The notes beneath the pieces were generated by a model, which saw nothing but the letters and a program-made list of their open reading frames with translations, was not told the origin of the DNA and made no database searches. Positions 53,343 through 61,857 of a stretch of DNA of 64,000 nucleotides are shown one piece after another; position 1 is the first letter of the stretch, and each line of letters opens with the position of its first letter. Position numbers and translations under genes: made by a program. This DNA is from JANNVK01 sp031430435. Its GTDB lineage: Bacteria > Acidobacteriota > Blastocatellia > Pyrinomonadales > Pyrinomonadaceae. The stretch lies in the NCBI GenBank assembly GCA_031430435.1, contig JANPBM010000004.1:1-64000 (forward strand). Direction: 5' to 3'.

Positions 53343-53371
53343 TGAAACTTTTTTAAGAAATTACCAATTAT
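53343..53371 (+). promoter_or_regulatory. Bipartite promoter-like motif, copy 3 (membrane protein gene)
   Basis: On the plus strand TGAAAC, six T, AAGAAATTAC, CAATTAT; CAATTAT begins 22 nt after the first base. It lies between the sigma factor stop and the membrane protein gene and points towards the latter. A start near 53378 would exclude a TTG start at 53374 for that gene. Confidence 0.55.
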
Positions 53372-53397
53372 AGTTGGAGATATTTTTATTTGTGAGA

Positions 53398-54417
53398 ATG
53401 CCGATGGACAGATTACCGGAAAAAGAAAAAATGATGCGTGGTTATTGGCTTGAATCCTTGAGCGATAATCAGGTTGAAACCTTTGAAACCGAATGGTTTG
53501 GCAACGACGATGATTCAGAGTTGTTATCATTTGTCCGTGCCGATTTAATCGATGATTATTTGACGAATAATTTGAATAAAACCGAGCGATTGCAATTTGA
53601 AACGCACTTTTTGCCGAATAATTTAGAAGATATGGTTTTAGCAAAATCTCTAATCGAAATAAGTTCCGGCAAGCTCGATAAATCTGCGAAAGTCGGTTTA
53701 TTTAAAAGATTAGCGGAAACTGTTCGGAACTTCGGCAAAATTCCGCAGATTGCGTTTGCCCTTGTATTTTTGACTTGTTTCGGTTTATTTATCGGCTATT
53801 TGATTAAATCTTTTATTCGTGAACCACAGCAAATTGCCCGCAATATCGAACCCGACGTTGATGTTCCGCAGAATAATCCGGCGACCCCGAAAATTGTTGA
53901 AAATACTTCAAATAAACCCGAAGGTAATTTAAATACTGTCAAAGAGCCGATAAATACAAAAATCGAGCCGAAAACCGACAACCCCAAACCAATTGTCGAG
54001 TCAAATAAAATTATCGTTACCGAGCCGAAAGCGACCGCCGAAAATAAAGCTCCGACGGCAGTCAAAAAACCAATCAGACAACAAGTATTGTTTTTAACGG
54101 CTTTACGCGGAAGCGCCAAAATCTTAAAACTCTCAAGCCGGATCGACACTTTTTTGCTGAAAACGGAAATGCCGGGAATCGATAAAGTGTATAAAAGCTA
54201 TGAGATACGAATTCATGATGCAAATAATAACCTGGTCGTAAAACAAACGGTCAGCGAGAATTTATCGGCGAAAAAAAGCGGCGAAAGCATTAACATACCT
54301 TCACTCAAAACTAATAAACTGAAGAAAAACAACACGTACAAAACGTCGTTGGTTGGTATCGACGAGAAAAACGAAGTCAACGAACTGTGCGTTTACGACA
54401 GTTTTAAGGTAAATTAG
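53398..54417 (+). CDS. Single-pass membrane protein, possible sigma-factor regulator
   Basis: I prefer ATG 53398 (339 residues); GTG 53392 and ATG 53404 are close alternatives, and TTG 53374 is unlikely because the preceding promoter-like motif leaves no leader. The N-terminal ~115 residues are acidic and helical (GYWLESLSDNQVETFETEWF, FVRADLIDDYLTNNLNKTER), the layout of a sigma-binding domain without a zinc finger. One membrane helix follows (IAFALVFLTCFGLFIGYLIK). Then comes a Pro/Lys-rich linker and a C-terminal beta-like domain with a YKTSLVGIDEKNEVNELCVYD ending. Proteins of this shape often regulate the sigma factor encoded beside them; here that is inference from order and topology. 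Confidence 0.7.
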   Translation: MPMDRLPEKEKMMRGYWLESLSDNQVETFETEWFGNDDDSELLSFVRADLIDDYLTNNLNKTERLQFETHFLPNNLEDMVLAKSLIEISSGKLDKSAKVGLFKRLAETVRNFGKIPQIAFALVFLTCFGLFIGYLIKSFIREPQQIARNIEPDVDVPQNNPATPKIVENTSNKPEGNLNTVKEPINTKIEPKTDNPKPIVESNKIIVTEPKATAENKAPTAVKKPIRQQVLFLTALRGSAKILKLSSRIDTFLLKTEMPGIDKVYKSYEIRIHDANNNLVVKQTVSENLSAKKSGESINIPSLKTNKLKKNNTYKTSLVGIDEKNEVNELCVYDSFKVN

Positions 54418-54424
54418 TGGTGAG

Positions 54425-54757
54425 ATGAAAATTGAATTAACACAACTTGCCCACGCTCGTTCGGGCGACAAAGGCGACACCGCAAACGTTGGCGTAATTG
54501 CGCTTAAAGACGAATACTATCCGATTTTAGTCAAAGAAGTTACGGCTGAGGCAGTAAAAAAACATTTCGGCGAAATGGTCAAAGGCGAAATTGAACGCTT
54601 TGAACTGCCGAATTTAAAAGCGTTAAACTTTCTGTTGCACGAATCGCTCGGCGGCGGCGGAACTTTGTCTTTGATGACCGACGCGCAAGGCAAAACTTTT
54701 TCGACCGCATTGCTCAGAATGAAAATCGAAGTTGATGCCGATATTTTCCGTAATTAG
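54425..54757 (+). CDS. Stand-alone AtuA-like C-terminal domain protein
   Basis: The 110-residue protein begins with LAHARSGDKGDTANVGVIAL, the signature of the AtuA-like ferredoxin-fold domain, and has the GGGGTLSLMTDAQGKTFSTALLRMKIEVD ending. In most bacteria this domain is the C-terminal part of a longer AtuA protein of acyclic terpene or leucine/isovalerate breakdown; here it is alone and starts 8 bp behind the membrane protein gene. The enoyl-CoA hydratase and CoA-transferase genes further right would fit such acyl-CoA work, but they are not in the same unit. No catalytic residue is known for the domain. Confidence 0.82.
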   Translation: MKIELTQLAHARSGDKGDTANVGVIALKDEYYPILVKEVTAEAVKKHFGEMVKGEIERFELPNLKALNFLLHESLGGGGTLSLMTDAQGKTFSTALLRMKIEVDADIFRN

Positions 54758-54821
54758 CTTCAAATCTAAATTTCGCATACAATAATCTCAGTTTTCAATT
54801 CTAAAACTTCGGGGTTATTTT

Positions 54822-57074
54822 ATGCGTTTGCCATTTTTCCGCTTTGCTGCGGTGCTTATTTTAGTTTCGCTGTTGTTTCAATCAACGGCGATTTTTGCTC
54901 AGAGCATGCTCGGTTTTTCGACTGCTCATTCCAATAAACAAAAAGACTTGGAACGAAAGTTCGATTCTGTTTTGAAGCCCGAAAATTTGCGTGAGTGGAT
55001 GAAAAAACTTTCGGCTCGCCCGCATCACGTCGGTTCGCCATACGGCAAAGAAAACGCGGATTTTATGGCTTCTCTGTTCAAATCTTGGGGCTTTGAAACA
55101 CAACTTGAAAAGTTTGAAGTTTTGTTTCCGACACCGAAAACGCGGTTGTTGGAAATGACTTTGCCCGAAAAATTCACCGCTCCGCTCGAAGAACCGACGC
55201 TCAAAGAAGATTCGACTTCAAATCAAAAATCCGAACAACTTCCAACCTATAACGCCTATTCGATCGACGGCGACGTAACAGGCGATGTCGTCTATGTAAA
55301 CTATGGCGTACCAAGCGATTACGAAGAATTAGAGCGTCGCGGAATCGATGTCAAAGGTAAAATTGCGCTTGCGCGTTACGGCGGTTCGTGGCGCGGAATC
55401 AAGCCGAAAGTTGCGGCTGAACACGGAGCAATCGCCTGTTTGATTTATTCCGACCCGAAAAACGACGGTTTTTATCAAGGCGATGTTTACCCGAAAGGCG
55501 CGTGGCGACGGGAAGACGGCGTGCAACGCGGCTCGGTTGCCGATATGCCGCTGTTTCCCGGCGACCCGACAACGCCGAATACTCCATCGACCAAAGACGC
55601 AAAACGCTTGAGTTTAAAGGACGCTCCGACCTTGACAAAAATTCCCGTGATGCCGATTTCGTCTGCCGATGCCTTACCGATTTTGCGAAATTTGGGCGGA
55701 ATTGTCGCGGCTGATTCGTGGCGCGGAGCGTTGCCGATAACCTATCACGTCGGCGGTGTGAACGCGGTCAAAGTTCATTTCAAACTTGCTTTTAACTGGG
55801 ATATTAAAACGATTTATAACGTCGTTGCCAAAATGAAAGGAGCGGAAAGACCCGATGAATGGATTATTCGCGGCAATCATCACGATGCTTGGGTGAACGG
55901 AGCGGAAGACCCGATCAGCGGATTGGTTGCGCTTTTAGAAGAAGCGCGCGGGATGTCCGAAGTCGCCAAAACAGGTTGGAAACCAAAGCGAACAATCGTT
56001 TATTGCGCGTGGGACGGCGAAGAACCGGGATTGCTCGGCTCGACCGAATGGGTTGAACTTCATGCCGAAGAATTGAAACAGAAAGCGGCGGTTTATATCA
56101 ATTCAGATTCAAACGGACGCGGTTTTTTGGGCGTTGGCGGTTCGCACACGCTCGAAAAATTTGTCAACGAAACGGCGAAAGATATTCTCGATCCGGTGAA
56201 AAATGTGTCGGTTTGGAAGCGTTGGCAAGCAAACGATTTAGTCAACGGTTCGCCGACCGAAAAACGCGAAGCAGTTGAGCGAAAAGACTTGCGAATCGAA
56301 GCCTTAGGTTCCGGCTCGGACTTTACGCCGTTCTTGCAACATCTTGGTATTGCATCACTTAACCTCGGTTACGGCGGTGAAAACGGCGGCGGTTCGTATC
56401 ATTCAATTTACGATTCGTTCGACCATTACACTCGTTTCGGCGACACGGATTTTGCCTACGGAATCACCCTTTCAAAAACCTGCGGACGCTTGACGATGCG
56501 ACTTGCAAACGCCGAAGTTCTGCCGTTCGAGTTTACGAACTTTGCCGAAACTCTGGGCGGCTATGTCAAAGAATTAACAAATTTGACGGATTCGATGCGC
56601 GAAGAAACCGTCAAAAATAATCGTTTATTTTTGGACGGAACTTGGTCGTTGGCACAAAATCCGAAACAAATTTCAATCCAACCGAGCGTCAAAACGGCAG
56701 TTCCGAAGGTTGATTTTACCTTGTTGCAAAAGGCTTTGGCGAAACTTTCCGAAAGCGCGAAGAATTATCAAACGATTACCGCAAATAAACAAATTTCGCC
56801 GAATATGCAACAAAATCTCGATGAAATTTTGTATCGTTCGGAACGCGCGTTGACAAATCCCGCCGGTTTGCCGAAACGCGAGTGGTTCAAACATCAAATT
56901 TACGCACCCGGTTTTTATACGGGCTACGGCGTAAAAACATTGCCGAGTGTCCGCGAAGCAATCGAACAACGCGATTGGGTTGAAGCCGAAAAACAGATAA
57001 AATCCGTCGGTGAAACCATCGAAAATTTTGCGAACGAAATCGATAAAGCCGCCGATTTAATCAAAGGAAATTAG
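54822..57074 (+). CDS. Exported M28-family metallopeptidase, glutamate carboxypeptidase II-like
   Basis: The 750-residue protein has a signal peptide (FAAVLILVSLLFQSTAIFAQS). A PA domain follows at about 140-280 (GDVVYVNYGVPSDYEELERR, KGKIALARYGG). The peptidase domain carries the zinc ligands in the order expected for GCPII: His353 and Asp363 (HHDAWVNGAEDPISG), Glu-Glu (DGEEPGLLGSTEW), Asp (INSDSNGRG) and a later His (GGGSYHSIYDSFDH). A transferrin-receptor-like dimerisation domain ends the protein (DSMREETVKNNRLFLDGTWS, then REAIEQRDWVEAEKQIK). It would act outside the cytoplasm on peptides; the specific peptide is not predictable. It is about the usual length for the family. Confidence 0.93.
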   Translation: MRLPFFRFAAVLILVSLLFQSTAIFAQSMLGFSTAHSNKQKDLERKFDSVLKPENLREWMKKLSARPHHVGSPYGKENADFMASLFKSWGFETQLEKFEVLFPTPKTRLLEMTLPEKFTAPLEEPTLKEDSTSNQKSEQLPTYNAYSIDGDVTGDVVYVNYGVPSDYEELERRGIDVKGKIALARYGGSWRGIKPKVAAEHGAIACLIYSDPKNDGFYQGDVYPKGAWRREDGVQRGSVADMPLFPGDPTTPNTPSTKDAKRLSLKDAPTLTKIPVMPISSADALPILRNLGGIVAADSWRGALPITYHVGGVNAVKVHFKLAFNWDIKTIYNVVAKMKGAERPDEWIIRGNHHDAWVNGAEDPISGLVALLEEARGMSEVAKTGWKPKRTIVYCAWDGEEPGLLGSTEWVELHAEELKQKAAVYINSDSNGRGFLGVGGSHTLEKFVNETAKDILDPVKNVSVWKRWQANDLVNGSPTEKREAVERKDLRIEALGSGSDFTPFLQHLGIASLNLGYGGENGGGSYHSIYDSFDHYTRFGDTDFAYGITLSKTCGRLTMRLANAEVLPFEFTNFAETLGGYVKELTNLTDSMREETVKNNRLFLDGTWSLAQNPKQISIQPSVKTAVPKVDFTLLQKALAKLSESAKNYQTITANKQISPNMQQNLDEILYRSERALTNPAGLPKREWFKHQIYAPGFYTGYGVKTLPSVREAIEQRDWVEAEKQIKSVGETIENFANEIDKAADLIKGN

Positions 57075-57075
57075 A

Positions 57076-57831
57076 ATGTCCGAAATTATTTATAAAACTA
57101 AAGATTCGATTGCGACCGTTACGATGAATCGTCCGTAAAAACGAAATGCTCTTAACGACAATGTTATCAACGGTTTAAAGTCGGCGTTGAGTTCCGCAAA
57201 CGACGATGAAACGATTAATGCCGTCGTTATTCGCGGCGAAGGCAAAGAGTTTTGCTCCGGCGCGGATTTGTCGGCGTTACAGAAAATATCGGAAAGCTCC
57301 GTTTTGGAAAACCTCGCCGATGCCGATAATTTGCGTCAACTTTTTTCGCAAATCCGAAGCGTAAAAGTTCCTGTCATCGCTGCCGTAACGGGACGCGCAT
57401 TAGCCGGCGGTTGCGGATTAGCGACCGCTTGCGACATTGTTTTGGCAAACAAATCGGCGAGATTCGGTTATCCCGAAGTAAAAATCGGTTTTGTACCGGC
57501 GATGGTCATGGCAATTTTACGGCGAAATTTGTCGGAAAAACGAGCGTTCGAGTTGATTACGAAAGGCTTTGAGTTTGACGCGGAAACGGCGGAAAAAATC
57601 GGTTTAATCAACCGAGTTTTCGATGATGCAACATTTGAAACCGAGGTCGAAAACTATGTTGCGGATTACAAAAAAGTTTCGCGTTCAGCCGTCGTTTTAT
57701 CCAAACGTTTGCTCTATCAAATGGATGGAATGACGTTTGAAACCTCGCTTAACGCAGGTGTGGACGTGAACACAATCGCCCGCATGACCGAAGATTGCCA
57801 AAAAGGAATCGCCAAATTTTTGAATAAATGA
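57076..57831 (+). pseudogene. Enoyl-CoA hydratase/isomerase gene broken by an in-frame stop
   Basis: The frame starts at ATG 57076 and reads MSEIIYKTKDSIATVTMNRP, then TAA at 57136-57138, then KRNALNDNVINGLKSALSSA and on in the same frame to the stop at 57829-57831. The family has Gln or a small polar residue at this place (MNRPxKRNALN), so TAA most likely arose from CAA by one change. The downstream part is intact: RGEGKEFCSGADLSALQK, AVTGRALAGGCGLATACDIV (oxyanion-hole Gly region) and GYPEVKIGFVPAMV. Translation could restart at TTG 57187 and give a 214-residue protein without its N-terminal strand. I cannot tell a real mutation from a sequencing error. The end overlaps ychJ by 4 bp. Confidence 0.82.
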
Positions 57832-58241
57832 TGAAAAATTGCTATTGCTGTTCAGGTGAAACTTTTGAAAATTGTTGCCGACCTTTTATCGGCGGCACCG
57901 CAAAACCTTTCACCGCCGAACAACTTATGCGTTCGCGTTATTCGGCGTATGTTGTTGTAAACGTTGAGTATATTATAAAAACTACGCATCCTTCGGTTCG
58001 CAAAACTTACGATTTGACCGCGATTTCGGATTGGGCAACTTCGAGTATTTGGCAAAAGTTGGAAATTATTTCGACCGCCGGCGGAAGTAAAAACGATAAA
58101 AAAGGCACGGTCGAATTCAAAGCGTATTATCTTGATTCGGATTCACAGCCGAACATTCACCACGAACATTCAATGTTTGTGAAAGAATTGGGCAGATGGT
58201 TTTTCATGGACGGAAAAAGTGTTGAAGAGTTTGATAAGTAA
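57828..58241 (+). CDS. YchJ-family protein with a SEC-C motif
   Basis: The 137-residue protein begins with a cysteine cluster (CYCCSGETFENCCRPFIGG) like the SEC-C zinc-binding motif of SecA and YchJ. It continues with the YchJ signature (PFTAEQLMRSRYSAYVVVNVEYIIKTTHP, RWFFMDGKS). YchJ is a conserved protein of unknown role with an NTF2-like fold in its second half. The start overlaps the broken hydratase by 4 bp (ATGA) and the stop shares an A with the next ATG, so the three genes were one translationally coupled unit. Confidence 0.9.
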   Translation: MMKNCYCCSGETFENCCRPFIGGTAKPFTAEQLMRSRYSAYVVVNVEYIIKTTHPSVRKTYDLTAISDWATSSIWQKLEIISTAGGSKNDKKGTVEFKAYYLDSDSQPNIHHEHSMFVKELGRWFFMDGKSVEEFDK

Positions 58242-58909
58242 TGATTTTAAACCGCGAAAATTTATACGATTACGCCGACGACAGTCAATTCATCGGCAAA
58301 TCAACGGTGGAAATTTTCAACGAAATTTACCGTCGAAATACTTGGACAGACACCGAAAGTGTTTCGGGAATCGGTTCGTCGCACAAACAAACGCAGGAAC
58401 TTATCGACAAACTTCCCCGCGTTTTACAAAACTTTCAAATTACTTCGATGCTTGATGCGCCGTGCGGCGATTTTAATTGGATGCGCAAAGTTGATTTGAA
58501 AAACATCGCTTACAGCGGCGCGGATATTGTTGAAAACATTGTGGTCAGTCATAATCAAAAGTTTGCCGACGAACGGCGACAATTTAGTTTGCTTAATTTG
58601 ATTGATGAAAAAATCGGTAAATTCGACTTGGTTTTCAGCCGAGATTGTTTCGTCCATTTTTCGTTTGCAGACATTTTCAAAAGTTTGGAAAACATCAAAA
58701 CCGGTGAGTCAAAATATTTGATGACAACGACTTTTACCGACCAAAAATTGAACAAAGACATTCACACCGGCGGTTGGCGACCATTGAATTTTGAACTTTC
58801 GCCGTTTAATTTCCCGAAACCGCTTTTTATTTTGAACGAAAAATGCACGGAAATGAACGGGCAGTTTTCCGATAAATCTCTCGGTTTGTGGAAAATTGTC
58901 GAATTATAA
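58241..58909 (+). CDS. Class I SAM-dependent methyltransferase-like protein
   Basis: The 222-residue protein starts in a TAATG overlap with ychJ. The nucleotide-binding region is MLDAPCGDFNWMRKVDLKN (residues about 70-88), followed by an acidic strand end (GADIVENIV) and FDLVFSRDCFVHFSFADIFKSL with the (D/N)PP-like loop replaced by SRDCFVHF. SKYLMTTTF, THTGGWRPLNFELSPFNFP-like HTGGWRPLNFELSPFNFP and FSDKSLGLWKI close the domain. The same succession occurs at the C-terminus of the 1609-residue protein at 31052. The substrate is unknown. Confidence 0.78.
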   Translation: MILNRENLYDYADDSQFIGKSTVEIFNEIYRRNTWTDTESVSGIGSSHKQTQELIDKLPRVLQNFQITSMLDAPCGDFNWMRKVDLKNIAYSGADIVENIVVSHNQKFADERRQFSLLNLIDEKIGKFDLVFSRDCFVHFSFADIFKSLENIKTGESKYLMTTTFTDQKLNKDIHTGGWRPLNFELSPFNFPKPLFILNEKCTEMNGQFSDKSLGLWKIVEL

Positions 58910-59905
58910 AATCTCTAAACTTTCGTTAATCCGCAAAACTCTCAGTTTCTCCGAAATCCCGCAATTTTCAGCTTCCGCTTTTAATAAACGCAAAGGTTCG
59001 TTCGGTGGTTCGTTCGTCAAATCAAAAGTCCCGAAGTGCATCGGAATCAATAGTTTAGCGTTTGAATCAAGAAACGCCTGCACCGCATCAGCCGGCGAAT
59101 TATGCACCGGTTTCATAAACCAACGCGGACTGTACGCGCCGATTCCGACGATAAAATAATCAATCTGCGGGAAGATTTCAGACAATTCTTTGAAATGTCC
59201 GCCGTAACCCGTATCACCGCCGAAATAGATTGTGGCGGTCTGTGTTTGAATGACAAAACCGCCCCAAAGTCGTTTATTTACATCAAATAGCGAACGCCGC
59301 GACCAATGGCGAACAGGTGCAAAAGTAATTTTCAAATCATCGTTTTCTAAGTTAAATTGCTGATACCAACCCGCCGTTTGAACCTCGTTCAGCGGTGTTT
59401 TCCAAGTCTCGATTAAGTCTTGCATCTGCAAACCCACGAGAAATTTTGCCTTTGGAAATTGTTTGGAAAGTTGCGAAATTGTTGATTTATCGGCGTGATC
59501 GCGGTGGTCGTGCGAAATTAAAACGTAGTCAATTTCGGGAAGTTTTTCAATCGGCGAAGGCACATTGACCAATCTTTTAAGAAATTTTTGATTACCGAAA
59601 ACAGGATCGAGCAAAATGTGTTTACCGTTCAAACTAATAAAAAAACTCGCGTGTCCGAGCCATAAAATCCCGTCGTTTTTACTTTGCAAAAAAGTTGTCG
59701 GGTCTAAAACTTCAAGCCGTTTTGTGTCGTTTCGTTTCTCTGCGGCTTGCGGATTTCTGCCGAACTGCCACTTTAACAAACCGATAAAATCGTGCTTAAA
59801 CGGAAATTCGTGATTTGTAAATCTGCCGTTTTTATCAATCGGCGTGCCTTTCCAATCGGGTTTTATTGTCTGCAGATTTTCATTTTTGACATAATTTTTT
59901 ATCAC
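58904..59905 (-). CDS. Metallo-beta-lactamase-fold hydrolase (NAPE-PLD/UlaG-like)
   Basis: The 333-residue protein carries the MBL metal motif in the form SHDHRDHADKSTI (residues about 132-144), a preceding LGHASFFISLNGKHILLDPVFG strand pair, GDTGYGGHFKEL with the metal-binding Asp, and a late PMHFGTFDLTNEPPNEP with the last His. This plan is that of NAPE-PLD- and UlaG-like hydrolases, whose substrates are phospholipids or sugar lactones, not beta-lactams. No signal peptide is visible. Its 3' end overlaps the 3' end of the plus-strand methyltransferase by 6 bp. The CoA-transferase gene lies 1 bp upstream on the same strand. Confidence 0.88.
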   Translation of the reverse strand: MIKNYVKNENLQTIKPDWKGTPIDKNGRFTNHEFPFKHDFIGLLKWQFGRNPQAAEKRNDTKRLEVLDPTTFLQSKNDGILWLGHASFFISLNGKHILLDPVFGNQKFLKRLVNVPSPIEKLPEIDYVLISHDHRDHADKSTISQLSKQFPKAKFLVGLQMQDLIETWKTPLNEVQTAGWYQQFNLENDDLKITFAPVRHWSRRSLFDVNKRLWGGFVIQTQTATIYFGGDTGYGGHFKELSEIFPQIDYFIVGIGAYSPRWFMKPVHNSPADAVQAFLDSNAKLLIPMHFGTFDLTNEPPNEPLRLLKAEAENCGISEKLRVLRINESLEIL

Positions 59906-59906
59906 G

Positions 59907-61118
59907 TTAAATTATCTCATTCGCAATCAAATCTTCATATTCACTCTTCGACATTTCCAAAAATCCGCGATAAATTTCTTCGTTATGTTCGCCGAGTTTT
60001 GGACCAATCCAATCAGTTCCGCCCGGAGTTTCAGACAAAAAAGGCACAACTGCCGGAATTTTCACCGTGTCGTTCTCTTCGATTTCGACCGTTTCAAAAA
60101 TTCCGCGAGCAATATATTGTTCGTCTTTCACGATGTCGGCGATCGAATAAACAGGTCCGCACGGAACTTCGGCGGCTAAAATTTCGGCGTAGGCTTCGTC
60201 GTAAGTTTTTGTCAACGTCCAATCAGTAATCGCTTTATCAATCTCGGCTTCGTGTTCAACTCGCCCTTTGTTATCTTGCATTTCCACGTGTTCCGCTAGT
60301 TCGGGTCGTCCGATTTTATTCATCAAACGTCGATAAATCGAATCTCCGTTTCCGCCGATGATGATAAATTTTCCGTCTTTGGTCGGATAAGTTGAGGTCG
60401 GCACGATGCCTTCGAGCTTCGCGCCTTGTCGCTCGCGGACGTGTCCGAGTTTGTCATATTCGGCGAGCGTAGATTCCATCATATTGAAGATTGATTCATA
60501 GATTGCCACGTCAACCATTTGCCCTTCGCCGCCGTTCACGTCCCGATGATAAACCGCCGTCAACGCTCCGAGAGCCGCGTGCATTCCCGCCAAAGTATCG
60601 CCTATTGACGTTCCCGTACGAACCGGCGGACGGTCGGGATAACCCGATGTATAACGCATTCCGCCCACGCCTTCCGCGACATTCGCGTAACCCGGACGCG
60701 ACGAATACGGACCCGTTTGTCCCCAACCTGACACGCGAACCATAATCAAACCGCGATTATTTTTGCGTAAATCTTCAAAACCCATTCCCCATTTTTCCAT
60801 CGTTCCGGGCTTGAAATTTTCGAGCAGGATATCAACTTTTGACGCAAGTTTTCGGGCGATTTCCTGACCCTTCGGATTAGTCATATCAAGCGTGATTGAT
60901 TTTTTGTTGCGTCCCATCGAAAGCCACCAAAGCGAAGTTCCATTGTGCAATTTCCGCCAAACTCTGAGCGGATCGCCCGTTTTCGGTTTCTCGATTTTTA
61001 TAACGTCCGCACCAAATCCTGCCAGTTGCGAGGCACAAAACGGTCCCGCGAGAAGTTGCCCCATTTCCAATACTTTTAAGCCTTTAAGTGGTCTATTCAA
61101 AGTTTTTTGATTTAACAT
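59907..61118 (-). CDS. CaiB/BaiF-type family III CoA-transferase
   Basis: I prefer ATG 61118 (403 residues); an in-frame start at 61148 would add ten residues that overlap the upstream gene further. The family motifs are clear: LKVLEMGQLLAGPFCASQLAGFGADVIKIE, GRNKKSITLDMTNPKGQEIA, GLIMVRVSGWGQTGPYSSRPGYANVAEGVGGM and GEGQMVDVAIYES, whose Asp corresponds to the catalytic residue of formyl-CoA transferase. It moves CoA between carboxylic acids; which acids cannot be said. The broken enoyl-CoA hydratase lies 2 kb away on the other strand. The start region overlaps the next minus-strand gene by 26 bp. Confidence 0.93.
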   Translation of the reverse strand: MLNQKTLNRPLKGLKVLEMGQLLAGPFCASQLAGFGADVIKIEKPKTGDPLRVWRKLHNGTSLWWLSMGRNKKSITLDMTNPKGQEIARKLASKVDILLENFKPGTMEKWGMGFEDLRKNNRGLIMVRVSGWGQTGPYSSRPGYANVAEGVGGMRYTSGYPDRPPVRTGTSIGDTLAGMHAALGALTAVYHRDVNGGEGQMVDVAIYESIFNMMESTLAEYDKLGHVRERQGAKLEGIVPTSTYPTKDGKFIIIGGNGDSIYRRLMNKIGRPELAEHVEMQDNKGRVEHEAEIDKAITDWTLTKTYDEAYAEILAAEVPCGPVYSIADIVKDEQYIARGIFETVEIEENDTVKIPAVVPFLSETPGGTDWIGPKLGEHNEEIYRGFLEMSKSEYEDLIANEII

Positions 61119-61857
61119 ATTTCTCGTCAATGCTTCTAAAATTGTCAATTAATTCGTTACCTAACTCAATCACTTTAGCGGTTTCTTCAGTTGAAATTTC
61201 AAAACCATGCACCCCTTTATTACATATTTCCATTACCTCTCTGATCGGACCCATTGATTCTGGTGGCAATACTCCTACTTCAATCAATTTCTTTGTTAAG
61301 GTCCCAGAAGTAGCAGTTCGCTCAATAAAGTCAATTTCAAACCGTGAAGCAAGCCTTCTTAACTCATTTTCAAAGTCAATTCTTAACTTAGCTAGAGCTA
61401 AGGGATTATCAAAACCAACTAAATCATTACTGGAGACTTGCCACGAGCTTTCTTTATTTTGTTCACTGATTCTGCGATGTCGATTTTCAGATAAAAATCT
61501 TTTATCTATAATTTTGCTAAAAGCAAATGTTATATTTTGTTGAATAAATTCTTCGTTCAAAGCGGTAAGATTATTTGATACTATTTCATCTACTTTTTGG
61601 GTTTTCCGCTTTGTTGATTCTGTCCAAATATAGCTATGAAAGTATGTAAATGAAGCCATAGTTGTCATGCCAAATATAACAATTAAGACGTGGGAAATGC
61701 TTGACTCCGAACTAATCCTAGACTCAACAAAATACAAGACGATAATTGAAATAAAAGCAAATGAAATGCTTGCCCGTAAATAAGGACTAGTTCTTAAAAA
61801 AAGACGTAATAGTCGTCCTACAAAAGTTATGGGGGAAGTAAGTTGTTCGTTTTTCAT
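61093..61857 (-). CDS. AT-rich membrane protein, second gene of an unknown pair
   Basis: The 254-residue protein has two membrane helices near its N-terminus (ASISFAFISIIVLYFVES and VLIVIFGMTTMASFTYFHSY). The rest is soluble and helical (QKVDEIVSNNLTALNEEF, LRIDFENELRRLASRFEIDF) with GVLPPESMGPIREVMEICNKGVHG, a pattern that recalls DUF4145/HEPN-like bundles but is too weak to claim. Codon use is more AT-rich than its neighbours. It overlaps its partner gene upstream by 4 bp and the CoA-transferase start by 26 bp. This looks like a small inserted cassette. The function is unknown. Confidence 0.65.
   Translation of the reverse strand: MKNEQLTSPITFVGRLLRLFLRTSPYLRASISFAFISIIVLYFVESRISSESSISHVLIVIFGMTTMASFTYFHSYIWTESTKRKTQKVDEIVSNNLTALNEEFIQQNITFAFSKIIDKRFLSENRHRRISEQNKESSWQVSSNDLVGFDNPLALAKLRIDFENELRRLASRFEIDFIERTATSGTLTKKLIEVGVLPPESMGPIREVMEICNKGVHGFEISTEETAKVIELGNELIDNFRSIDEKYVKSKNFE

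Noticed and set aside
53374..53397. TTG 53374 as start of the membrane protein
   Set aside because: It would lie at or before the transcription start expected from motif copy 3, and GTG 53392 or ATG 53398/53404 are nearer to a usual start.
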